From Sycobia sp. Sy_11 (Eukaryota > Arthropoda > Insecta > Hymenoptera > Epichrysomallidae), in assembly GCA_018907035.1 (NCBI GenBank), contig JACCIC010000063.1:1874501-1938500 (forward strand): a stretch of DNA of 64,000 nucleotides. Reading direction: 5' to 3'. How positions within the stretch are numbered: position 1 is the stretch's first letter; the number at the start of each line of letters is the position of its first letter. The notes beneath the pieces are model-generated. The model was not told where the DNA came from and did no database searches. It worked only from the letters and a program-made list of their open reading frames with translations. Positions 1-10,820 of the stretch are shown here, piece after piece. Made by a program: the position numbers and the translations under genes.

Positions 1-221
1 AACCCTCGCCCCTTCGATCGCTCGTATAATGTCCAACGTTGCTCGTGTTCCGCGTTTCGGCGATACCGCGCGCGGCGTGCGTCCTTCTATGTGCCTGCTC
101 GCGGTGGCTTTTGAATCAGGAACGAGGCCCTTTCGCAATGGCGCCCTCGCCGCGTCCCTCGCGCCTGCGCGGATCTATTATACGTATAGGTTTATGTATA
201 TGCGTCTATGTATACGTATAT

Positions 222-268
<47 letters not shown>

Positions 269-430
269 CAACGGCACGTCGCGGGTTCGTTATATGACAA
301 AGGGGTTGTACCTCCTGCCTAGCCGCGGGCGTCGCGTCGCTCTCGCGCGCGACTGGCCGACACACTCGGCCAGTCGAGGCGCGATGGATGCGCGCGAGCG
401 CGAGGGTTCGGTACTTTGTGTATTATTATG
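1..430. other. GC/CpG-rich island, no gene recognised
   Basis: This stretch is much richer in G+C and CpG than the AT-rich DNA after base 660. Overlapping open frames exist in several frames but show no domain, and they run into the (TA)n and (TC)n tracts. Similar islands recur near 6.7, 10.4, 14.3, 20.7, 24, 26, 31.6 and 63 kb. A regulatory or conserved non-coding role is inference only. Confidence 0.4.
224..262. repeat. (TA)n microsatellite
   Basis: Uninterrupted TA dinucleotide tract visible in the sequence. It generates false Tyr-Ile open frames on both strands. Confidence 0.97.
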
Positions 431-442
431 ACAAGGCTTGGC

Positions 443-446
<4 letters not shown>

Positions 447-501
<55 letters not shown>

Positions 502-503
502 AC

Positions 504-591
<88 letters not shown>
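447..591. repeat. Compound (TC)n-(TA)n microsatellite
   Basis: About 50 bp of TC repeat (447-497) is followed by about 88 bp of TA repeat (503-591). Ser-Leu and Tyr-Ile open frames across it are artefacts. Confidence 0.97.
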
Positions 592-594
<3 letters not shown>

Positions 595-866
595 ACGGCG
601 CGTCGCGGGTTCGTATATGTATATAGATTGCTCAAGCTTGCCCGTGGGATTATAATATGAACATGGCGCGTTGATTAACGAAAAGCGAGTCTCTTAAATC
701 AATATTGACTCTCAGCAATTTAATATTTTATTGCAGTATTGACAAATAATTTTACCAAACTATATAATTAATTAACAATTCACATTGTACATTGCCCAGA
801 ACATTTTAAAAAAATATTTGTTTTAGAAAACTTAAATTAATATTAAAAATTTTTATTATGTCGATT

Positions 867-1461
867 GTTTTGAATTAAATTAATATATATTTTTATCGGT
901 CTTAGAGTCTTTATACTATAATATATTAACTAAAATAATGAGATTCCGACTATCCTTGTTTATTATCACTTCCGACGAATCTGAAATAAAACTTATTACT
1001 AAAAATAAATTAAATTAAAAATTAAAAATAATAAAATAAAATGATAATAAAATGAAATAAAATAAAAATAATAAAAATAATAAACTAGATACTATGGATT
1101 CAAAGGAAAAGTTCCTAATTCTTAGGAACGAACAATTTAGTTCCTGAGGATGAACCGTAGCGGTTCGAAACGTCGGACACCAAAGGAGAAAATAAGATAG
1201 TAGGGGCAGTCAGGTTATCCTTTACTAACATAGAATATTGTTTATTATTTTTATTGTTTTTATTTTATATTATTTTATTATTATTTTAATTTATTATTTT
1301 TAATTTTTAATCCAATTTATTTTTAGTAATAAGTTTTATTTCAGATTCTTCGAGTGTGAATATAAACAAGGACAGTCTGACTGTCATTATTTTAGTTAAT
1401 ATATTATATTATAAATATTACTGCAAAGCCGCTAAAAATATTTATTAATTTAATATAAAAC
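867..1461. mobile_element. Foldback element with ~220 bp inverted arms
   Basis: The left arm (867-1084) is the imperfect reverse complement of the right arm (1238-1461). Both include a 'tccttgttta'/'taaacaagga' block and a 'ttttatcggtctta'-type block. The core (1085-1237) holds a short perfect hairpin (1111-1129, stem GTTCCTAA/TTAGGAAC) and a hammerhead-like motif. The outer arms are homologous to the small MITE at 16542-16733 and to a half copy at 7886-8003. There is no coding capacity. The transposase source is unknown. Confidence 0.7.
1144..1176 (+). ncRNA. Hammerhead-ribozyme-like motif in foldback core
   Basis: The order is CTGAGGA (1144-1150), a T, stem GAACCG/CGGTTC with a 3-nt loop, then GAAA (1167-1170) and CGTCGG. 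This resembles the hammerhead core order CUGANGA-stem II-GAAA. Minimal hammerheads are known from Penelope-like and other retroelements. Here an extra T lies between the core A and stem II, and I could not identify convincing stems I and III. Activity is doubtful. It may be a degenerate ribozyme or a chance hairpin. Confidence 0.3.
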
Positions 1462-2712
1462 TTAAAAATAGTAAAAATAGTGCCACTCGATTGATGACGC
1501 TGTTTCTCTTAAAATGTGACAATGGGATTTGAAGTTGTAAAATTATGTCAAAATTAAATATTGTGAAACAATCGTTTGAAAAAAAATTTATTTTCTATGT
1601 ATATACCATACGTTCTTACTTTTTATATATATCTTAATCAGCACTTCCTTATTCTTTAAAATAACTATAGTTTAAAAAGTCCTTACTACAAAAAGGTTTT
1701 TGGAAAAACAAAATCTATATTTTATAAAATTGTTATCAATCATGTGTTAAAATAGTATTTTTGATTCAAGAACATTAAATAGATAATAAAATGGTTTATA
1801 ACTTTAAAAGACACCTTTTCCTGCATGGAAATGGTGTTTAAATAATTGTTTATGGCGTCGAAATATTTATTTGATATATAGAGAGATTCGCGTTATTCAA
1901 TCAGATTTTGCACTAAAACTGTAAAATACGACTTTAAAACTTTAAACTTTAAAATACGACTTTAATCTTAATTCTACCCCTACATCACAAAACTGAAAAA
2001 AAACGAGGTAGCTTGTAGATTTAGATAAATACTATATATTATTAATTATCAAAACCTCTCATGATAAGTCAAGAAAGTGTTCGGAAAAACGAAATAAATT
2101 ATTTCTTCAGGAAATTATTACTTTTTAAAATCTGAAAGAAAATACCGTCTATTTAAAGTAATTAAATTGTATATGTATTATTAAGTATAATGAATCATTG
2201 ATATAAGAAAATTTGAATACATTTTTTTACGTTTTCATAAAGCCATGCTTGATATTGTAAATGGAGCTTGTAATTTATTGATGCTATGTAAAAAAGTAAA
2301 AAATAAAGTTTTTTATGTTTATTTCACAATGTCATACATGTCTACTTGATTTTAAAATTTTTTACACCATTTTGAATACTTAGGAGAGATTGTAGCTACC
2401 AAATAAATTAAAAAATATCATCTAACGAAGATGTAGTCTAAAACAAACTTTTCTTCTAATGTATCAATAAACATGGAAAATATTCTTATTGACTGCAGGT
2501 TGCTTACTTAATAAAGAAATAACTAAATAAAAAAATACACAAGATAGGTTATGTTTTACAACGTTTGAAAAGCTTCCTATTCTATCCTTCTCGTCTTTTC
2601 TTTTTCCTTCATTTGCGTCTTTTCTTCCCATTCCATCCGCTACAAATTCGATCTAAAAATAATCGAGTTATAATCTATAAGTTATACTATTCGTGGGATT
2701 ACAGCACCACCT
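1462..2712. other. AT-rich DNA, nothing recognised
   Basis: Both strands lack an open frame with a recognisable domain, and I see no tRNA-like sequence. It is plain AT-rich intergenic DNA. Confidence 0.6.
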
Positions 2713-3391
2713 CTAACAAGCGAAATATTCATCCCGTCGGAAATACATTTTCACCAGACCATGCAAAATCAATTCAAAAAGATACAAAAATACATATTCT
2801 TTTTTTTATTCCAATTGGCTTCTATAATATTATTTTTATACAAAAACTATATTAAAAATCATTTCTCTATTACAATCGCAAAATTAATCAAATTTTTCCC
2901 TTGATTTTTAATTTTAAAATAACTTGGACACTTCAATAATATTTTATCTTATTTTGTACTATATATTGACTATCTTCTCATTAGTACTATAATATAGTAT
3001 AGCAATATTTGCTTTAATTTATCGAATTTTTTATGTCTCTCGTCCAAAGCAGCAGCCATCTTTTATTATTATTCCTTTTTGTTTTTTGTGTAAAACATGA
3101 ATATTAATATACTTAAAATATTATAATCATATGTACTTGAACTAAAAAAACTCGTATTCTGCTTACGTAATGTAATTGTATTGATTAATTAATGATAACA
3201 TTTAGTAAATTATTTATTAAATTTATTTTCACATTAAATTGATATTTTACTTTAATGTAATTTCAATTTATTATTCAAATAAATTCGATGGATGAATATA
3301 ATATATTATATTATAATAATTATATATATTATAATTATTCGCACTTCTTAATTTTAACATACATTTTTTTAAGATCTATCGGATTTATTAG

Positions 3392-3453
<62 letters not shown>

Positions 3454-4515
3454 TGCATGATCTATGAAAGTATATTTAAAATGATGAAAGAAATTTTTTA
3501 TTTGCTGGAAATATTAAAACCGATTCTTTTATAATTGAAAATTATTTTTAATAAAAGCTTTACAACATTTAAAAAACTTTTTTTAATGTTATATTTTTAG
3601 TATTATTATTTCTTATTAAAAAATTATTAAAAATTATTTTAAAAACCGCATTACTCCAAGTACCAAAAAATCTACAGAATCTTATCTCTACGGACTTTGA
3701 GTTGCATTGATAATGACACTAGCACTGACAAAATATACAAAGCCTTCGCACATGTGCAATTTGAAATATTTAAGTGTTATCTAAAAATGTGTTACATATT
3801 CAACAGCGATTAAAAATTTTTTTATTACTTCTATTGTGCTTTTTTCTAATGATTTATTTTTATTTTATTTATATATATTTTGAATTTTAAATTTTATACA
3901 TTTATTCTATTTTTATCATATATACGTATATGCTTATATTTATTTTTATTTTATTTATACATATGCTCATAAATATGTGCTAATATTTATCATATAAGCG
4001 CTTATTATGTATTTTATATTACTCTGTTTTATTACTGCATATTATATATTTCATATATATAATACTAGTTTTTTTGGTTGCAGTACATATGCTTACATAT
4101 GCTTATAATATATTAAGCATATTAACGTACGTATTTTTTATAAAAAAAGAAGAAGTAAAAAATTTAATTTGATTGTTTTGTTCGAGAGATTTAAATAATT
4201 CGATAAATTAAAGCAACTATTGCTGTATTATATCATAGTACTAATGAGAAGATAGCCAATATATTTAATACAAAATAAGATAAAATATTATTGAAGTGTC
4301 CAAGTTATTTTAAAAGTGAAAATCAAGGAAGAAATTTATTTATATTGTGATTGTAATAGAGAAGTGATTTTTAATACAGTTTTCCATAAAAATAATATTA
4401 TAGAAGTCAATTGGAATAAAAAAAAATATGTATTAATTTCTGTATCAATTCGAATTGATTTTTCATGGTCTGATGAAAATGTATTTCCGGTGGTGCGAAT
4501 GACTCCTTGTAACTT
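2713..4515. mobile_element. Non-coding element with ~320 bp inverted repeats
   Basis: The left arm (about 2713-3055) aligns as reverse complement to the right arm (about 4170-4515), roughly 85% by eye. Anchors include a shared 'cttggacacttcaataat' type block and a 'cggaaatacattttcaccagaccat' region. The interior of about 1.1 kb is AT-rich, contains a (TA)n tract and encodes nothing recognisable. Open frames at 2565-2855 and 4316-4525 are arm sequence read outward. The exact ends and target duplication could not be fixed. Long arms fit foldback or MULE-like non-autonomous elements, but no superfamily assignment is possible. Confidence 0.65.
3395..3452. repeat. (TA)n microsatellite
   Basis: Perfect TA tract inside the long-TIR element. 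Confidence 0.97.
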
Positions 4516-5081
4516 CAAAATTTAGATACTTATAAAATTTTTTTTATTTTTCTTATTACTTCTTTTAGTTGTACCAAAAAAAATTTGTACATGACATAAA
4601 AAATTTGTATCGCGAATTGTATGAAAAGTTATATGAAATTTCTTCAATTTTTAATGCAGAAATTCATATATCATTAATAATATAATTTGAAATACAATTG
4701 TACTAAACTATTCATTATATTGCCAATAGTACAAATGTAAAAGATTTTATTTTTCTTTAGAAGTAACAGTAGGATATTATATTGCACCAAATTCATAAAA
4801 TATCTATTCGAATCGCAATAAAAACAGAATTTATTTTATTTCTAAAATGTTGAAAAAGTGAAAATAGCACCTTCTAATTTTTCAATTTTCTTACTCCTAT
4901 TAAAATTGTAAAAAATATATTTTCCCATTTTATATTAAAATTTGAAAAAACGCAAGTATCATATATACTTTTAATTTATATGCATTGAACAATCCAATAA
5001 AGGATTAACTATGATTATTTCATTTAACTAATGTAGATTCTCTTTATTCTTGTAGATGTTATGTTGTACACATAGGCAGAC

Positions 5082-5136
<55 letters not shown>

Positions 5137-5570
5137 ACTCTAAAATTTCCAAGTAGCTACTCTGTACAAATATGACGTTTGGTAAAAAAAATTTTGTAAA
5201 AAAATAGCACCAGGATATTATTTAATCATCTTTAGTCTTGATATATAACTCAAAAACATAATAATATATCGAATAAATTTAGAATAAGTTATTTAATATT
5301 TATAGAAAACGCACATTCAATTTCAGGTAAAACTTCTTGAATTTTTTAATTTTGCTAATTAATATAAAAAAGAAAAACTAACGTGTACGTATTTTTTAAA
5401 AAATTAAGTCAAGAAAATACTGGCGAAACCTTGTACCATCGAATTTTAAGAGCAACTGTAAGAAATTTGAAATGAACATCGCATGTGAACTCGTCCAATT
5501 TTTCACCATAGAGTATTTTATATATTTTTCCAGACTCAGAATCTTTCATAAAGTTTTCGTACTTACGATT
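4516..5570. other. AT-rich DNA with a (TA)n tract
   Basis: There is no recognisable gene. A (TA)n tract lies at about 5084-5134. Confidence 0.6.
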
Positions 5571-5571
5571 C

Positions 5572-5573
<2 letters not shown>

Positions 5574-5629
<56 letters not shown>

Positions 5630-5755
5630 GTTATGCGTCATCCATACTGTATCAACAGAAGAGAAGGATGAGGGGACGGTGGCCAGCAGAAGCGACGTGG
5701 CCGATTGGTCCTCATCTATACGGGGTGGTTTTTCGAGCTGAACAGATCTAAAGAA

Positions 5756-5812
<57 letters not shown>

Positions 5813-5871
5813 AGAGAGAGAGATGACTGGTATAGTCCTGGGACAATACAAAAACACGCCCTTGCCCAGAT

Positions 5872-5912
<41 letters not shown>
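5574..5912. repeat. Alternating (CT)n / (AG)n / (CT)n tracts
   Basis: Three long tracts occur in a row: pyrimidine CT (5574-5626), purine AG (about 5758-5822) and pyrimidine CT (about 5875-5912). The unlike neighbours are complementary, so the AG tract can pair with either CT tract. Ser-Leu and Arg-Glu open frames on both strands are translations of the repeats. Confidence 0.95.
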
Positions 5913-5915
<3 letters not shown>

Positions 5916-6029
5916 TCTTTCTCTCTTTGATGCTCTTGCTGTTGCATTCTGTGCTGAGCGGGGAAGGAGAGACAAAAAAAAAAGAACCGAGAAAGGAAGA
6001 AAGACTGGGAGGTTATAATAGAGAAAGCA

Positions 6030-6700
6030 TATAGTCCCCCCTTTTTTGGTCTTTTCTCCTACTACTCTCCTTCATATTTTCTCTATCCTTCTCTCTCTTC
6101 CTTTTCTCCTCCACTCTTTTTGGCATACGAGCAAGCGCATATACGCACGCATACAATTTCTCTTTCTTTTTATTTCTGATTCTCTGTTCATCGTACTCTC
6201 TTTTTCAATATCGATAATAGAAATTGCGTTTGTTAGAAGATAGGGGTATCGAGACATTATAACATTGAATAAGTATGAAACTGTAATTACTGTTCAGCTG
6301 ATGCAGCAGTGTTCATTAATTTTATCGCTCATTTTGTATAAATGTTATATAAATATAAGAGCTTGTATGTGTTTTCATATAGCCTCTGATAGATGTATAA
6401 TAATGTATATATATAGTGCATATCAAAGTATAAAGTAATAAAGTATGCAATACATTGTATATTGTTAAATTTAATAAAACTTTTTGAAGAGCATATTGAT
6501 TAGTATGGTTTAGTTTTTTTTATATAGAAATGTGAATTCTGGAAAAGAAAGTGGAAATTCTCTTAAAAATTTTACCAATAAATTTAGAAAACAAAAAACA
6601 TGATAGCATCTCAGAATTTTGATGTTAATTTAAACAGAAGAATAGACCAAAGAAAGTATGCTGAATTTTGCGTACTGTAGGTGTGTGCCAGACAGATGAA
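6030..6700. other. No gene recognised
   Basis: Pyrimidine-rich DNA to about 6200, then AT-rich DNA. No domain or structural RNA was recognised. Confidence 0.55.
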
Positions 6701-7297
6701 ATAGAGACTGGTGAGGTTGTTTCCCGGTAATTCAATAAAGAAGTACGTGCCAATCAGTGCGAACTCCATACATAAAGTAGCATCGAGCTCCTCGTCTCCT
6801 TCTCCCCCTCTCTGGACTCTTGCGATCCGACAGTATCAGCAGCCGCGTTTAAATCGCCGTTGTAAACATAAACAAGTTTATAACTTCCTCCAACGCCACT
6901 TTCCTCGAGCAAATAGCGCCCGCGAAAATCTCTCGAAGCGCGCTGTAACCGCGCGCAATGGTCGTCGGTGGGCTGGTGAGGGATCTCTACCACCCCCTGT
7001 CCCTTCCCCTTCGCCACCGGTAATCGAGGGTAAATATTTGAGTCGCAGCGCGCAGCTCGTTCCCTCATCCAGGAAATGTTTTCTATATATATACACATAT
7101 ACATGTATATACGTTTACGTATATACATTTAGATCTCTTCGGGCCCCATTGTCGACCGGAGACCCGGCATGGCGAGCAATAAAAGATTTCCGCCGTCCAT
7201 GAGGCCGCGCGACCGTCCGCCGAAAATCCGATATCCGAGCGGACAGATTTCACGCTTCGCTGCCGGCCATTTGGTTGTGTGCTCCGCGAGGAAATCG

Positions 7298-7300
<3 letters not shown>
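6700..7300. other. GC/CpG-rich island
   Basis: This is a sharp rise in G+C between AT-rich flanks. A 163-codon frame (6711-7202) reads Ser/Pro/Arg-rich without a domain and ends in repeat-encoded Tyr-Ile, so I treat it as non-coding. A promoter or conserved non-coding element is possible but unproven. Confidence 0.35.

Positions 7301-7301
<1 letters not shown>

Positions 7302-7347
<46 letters not shown>
7302..7347. repeat. (TA)n microsatellite
   Basis: Perfect TA tract, followed by a GA-rich stretch. Confidence 0.97.
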
Positions 7348-7885
7348 TCAAGAAGCGAGAGAGAGAGGGAAGGGAGAGGGAGTAAAAGAGAGAGATTGAG
7401 ACTCAGTGGCGAGCCACCCTCTCGTGGTCATTGAGAGATCGGTATAAGAAAAAAAAATGATAGAAGAAACTCAATACTCTGTCCTTGGTCGCCCCACGAA
7501 GGGGCAGGCAGGGCAAATAGTTTCGCGAGTCACACAATTGGAGAGAACATACGTCAGATATATATACGTCTCTAAAAAATACGCGCGGGCGCATTTTGAA
7601 AAAAGGAAGAATAAGAGAATTAAGATGGAACGAGCGAGCGGTAGGCAGTACAGCGATCGTCGACACCTTAGCGAGAAAATTATAGAGATCCAATGAGATT
7701 TTGGAGATTTACGGGAACAGGCCGAGCTTGCGGGACTCCAATATATCTCCACGCTATGGATTGCCGGTATGAATTGTAATGTTTCTACATCCTTCGGTCC
7801 ATATGTATAAGTGCAAAAATTATTGTACGGACTTCTGGAACATACTCTTACAAAGAGTTGAAATTTATTTTGAGGAGGGGTGATC
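7348..7885. other. No gene recognised
   Basis: Mixed composition. Overlapping open frames on both strands (for example 7471-7911 minus) have no recognisable domain. Confidence 0.5.
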
Positions 7886-8003
7886 ATAAACAAGGACAGT
7901 CTGACTGTCATTATTTTAACTAATATATGCTATTATAAAGACTGTAAGACCGATAAAAATATTTATTAATTTAATTCAATACAGTCGACATAAGTACAAT
8001 TTT
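7886..8003. mobile_element. Half copy of the foldback MITE family
   Basis: The sequence from 'aaacaaggacagtctgac' to 'cgacataag' matches the right arm of the foldback family at 867-1461 and 16542-16733. Here the arm reaches further, ending in 'cagtcgacataag', the complement of the left outer end of the 16.5 kb copy. The left arm is absent, so this is a truncated copy. Confidence 0.7.
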
Positions 8004-8640
8004 TAATTTTAATTTATTTTAAGGAATAACTCTAGCATACAAATCGTATGAAGATCGATAAGTCATGAAACAAAGATATTATTTTTTGCTACGCATCGAT
8101 AACTTAATTAATGACACCCTCTTCATTGTATTTAAAAAAATAAAATGTTTAGTTAAAATTTTACATTAAGAAAAAATTAGTAAAATGTTAATTTCATTTT
8201 AATGAAATAAAATTTATTAACAGTTACAAATTGCAAAACCGCATAGCAAAATGCATATTTTATCAAGTTTTTGATCATTATAGTTACAGGAAATAATAAA
8301 CTTATTAAAAATAAAATCAGGATAAAAATATTTCCATTATATAACATTAAGAAGATATGTTTAAATTCATTCACAAATTATAACTTCTTAAAGCTTATAA
8401 AATCTGTACAACACAGTTCTATTAAAACTTTTAAATTAGACAATAATTTAAGTGAAACTATCAATTTAAATAGAAAATGAATAGCAACTATTGATATCTT
8501 TGATTTATTGAATTTTCGTAATTTATTTTTATTAATGTAAGAAAACTGATTGTTATTTTCATGTCTAAATTCTAAGGTTTTCATGGAGTAAACTTTTACT
8601 TATATTGGCAGAAATATGAATAATCTTAAGGTTAAATCTT
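8004..8640. other. AT-rich DNA, nothing recognised
   Basis: Short open frames on both strands are ordinary for this base composition and show no motif. Confidence 0.5.
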
Positions 8641-8644
8641 CTCT

Positions 8645-9620
8645 CAGATTGTTTTTCATTCGTGTGAAGCGTTAAAAAGTGGGCAACTGAATTTAAATGT
8701 GGTTGTACACCCGTCCAAGATAATCTATATCCAGGACAATGACAAATTCCAACTACATCTGAATGTAACTAAAAAGTGCATGGCATTGTGCTCAATGTTT
8801 AATATAAGAAAGGATGCAGACAAAGGTGGATAGAATGTACGATTATATATAAATATCGATCAAAAATCAAATATGCAAAAAATTTTCACAACAATTTTTG
8901 AACTGATTCAATAGAGACAAAGCCCATTTTGTACAACGATTTATTATCATGGATGAGACATGGATTCACTACTAGACTCTGGAAATAAAACAACAGCTCA
9001 AGCACTGAGTGAAAGACAAGGCTTTATGCCAAACAAAGCGAGGTCAATCCTATTTCCTAGAAAGTTCAGAGTCAATGTGCTTACGATGCAAAGGAGATCT
9101 TGTTAATTCGTTAGCTTATAATAGGCAGGATTATTGCAAACGCAGATTACTCAAATCGTCTAGACTATCAATGTGCCAAAATTCGCGAGCAGAGACTTAT
9201 TTAAAGACAAAAAAAATTATCTTCAACCAGGACAACGCGTTTGTGCATAAAAGTATCTCTATAGCGATAGAAAAACTGTGAGTTATAGCGTATTGTATGC
9301 TCTGTTATTTTCCCATTCTTCTAATTATTCGGTGACTGGCATCTATTCCCAATGTTAAACATCATTCTATCTGGTATGTAGTGACTCTCAGCCAATGAAA
9401 AAGAAGACCGTAGATAAATATATTCGCAAGCTTTCAAACTCCTATATCCGGGCAAGAATATTATCTTGGATGAACGTTGTAACTATTGTGTTATGGCCAG
9501 GGAGGGTAAGTTATAGAAAAAATAATCTAAAAATTACAGTCTTTTATTGCAAGGTTGAGAACTTTTCACCTTGCTCTCGTATATCAGAGAAACAAATCCA
9601 CGAATACCGAAATATTTTAC
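8645..9620 (+). pseudogene. Degenerate mariner transposase (irritans-like)
   Basis: Conceptual translation in shifting frames gives the landmarks of a mariner DD34D transposase. There is a KKWATEFKCGC-like block near 8670, the first catalytic Asp in MDETWIHY (about 8949-8975), a segment with a YFLESSE-like reading near 9050, and the second catalytic Asp in FNQDNAFVHKS (about 9222-9255). A C-terminal remnant near 9430-9530 resembles the RW-K-CI-L-GDYVE region. Stops and frameshifts throughout make it non-functional. The N-terminal helix-turn-helix and the TIRs were not recognised. Irritans-group assignment rests on resemblance by eye. Active elements cut and paste themselves at TA sites. Confidence 0.8.
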
Positions 9621-9719
9621 AACCCTATTCGGAATATATGTATCTGAGATTTAGATTATTAAACTGTATTTTCAGATATTTGAATCTTTATAATTTTAGT
9701 TCCTACTCGCAGCTTTAAT

Positions 9720-10330
9720 ATGGAGCTCATCACTGACGCTATCTACCTGAAGTAGGGGTTCAAATCAGGATTTGATGTTTCGGCTATTTCAATATTTCAT
9801 TAATATTTAAATAAATTATTTATGATTATTTTAATTTATAATACAAAATTTTTTTTTGTTAATATTTTAGACTAAATTAATAGAAACTGATTTGAAATTA
9901 AGTTTTCATTATTGAGATCCCTGTTTCAATGCTAAATATTGAAATATGTTTTCATCAAAGCAATCACATTTAAAAGAAATATTTTGTTCTATGATAACAA
10001 GATAGAAATATTAATTAAAATCATTTACGATGTTTTAATATTTTACGAGCACGGATTACAAATACACAACCCTGACAGATCTATAAATGATTATTTGTTT
10101 AAAATCTTCCGTAACCCTATTCACATAAAACTTGTTCTAACAAAAAAGGAATTAATAAGAAGTATATTCGGATTCTTTTTTGAGAACAGCTAAAGTCTAT
10201 TAAGAAAATAAACAATGTTAGATTTGGTTCATCAAGTGTTCGCCAATAGTATGATATTATGTAAAGTCTGAAGAATGCAATCATAAGAATATGGCGGCGA
10301 CGGCATTGATCATCCATATCGACGCTAATT
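9720..10330. other. AT-rich DNA, nothing recognised
   Basis: An 84-codon frame at 9939-10193 has no recognisable domain and typical AT-driven composition (Ile, Lys, Asn, Phe). Confidence 0.5.
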
Positions 10331-10820
10331 CACCACACTCAGTGGTTCGAGGAATGAAGGTACGCGTTAACAACCGTGGTCGCGGAGCCATCAGAGTAAA
10401 ATCGAGAGCTTAGTACCTGACTATATCGGCTGCGCCTATAGCCGCGACGAATGATTCCCTCATATATGCACCCAGTGACGTGCAGCCCTATCTCCCGTGC
10501 ATATTTGATGGGCACGCGTCGTGTGCACTGCCGTACGACCGCCCCGGCGCACCGATGAGGCCGCGACGCAACCCAATTTGGCGTCATGGCTGCACACAGG
10601 AGCTCGCTGGCTTCGGAATATCGACGACGCATTATAGGTTTAACGCTCGATTCGAGCGAGCGGTCTATGGACATTTATTTGTGCGCGTACCGCAAACGAA
10701 CGGGGTTGTGGATTTAGTTCTGATGTACGTATATACGTGGCAGGAACAATACCTCCGGTCGAATCGCTCATTGTCAGTCGCAACGGCGACGAGATACTTG
10801 CCTGATCTTTGGGGTTAGGG
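10330..10820. other. GC/CpG-rich island with opposed open frames
   Basis: This is a compact island in AT-rich DNA. Frames of 111 codons (10339-10674, minus) and 112 codons (10480-10818, plus) overlap. Neither shows a domain, and both are expected by chance at this composition. An exon or conserved regulatory element cannot be excluded. Confidence 0.35.

Noticed and set aside
388..660. Tyr-Ile and Ser-Leu repeat proteins
   Set aside because: Direct translations of (TC)n and (TA)n microsatellites; the same applies at 14127-14616, 19823-20069, 25323-25803 and 52427-52663.
6711..7202. 163-codon open frame on the plus strand
   Set aside because: Composition follows the island and ends in translated TA/CA repeats; no start context or motif supports it.
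9727..9790. Second hammerhead-like motif ('cctgaag' … 'gatgtttcggc')
   Set aside because: The GAAA core is on the wrong strand relative to the CTGA part, so the core order is not met.
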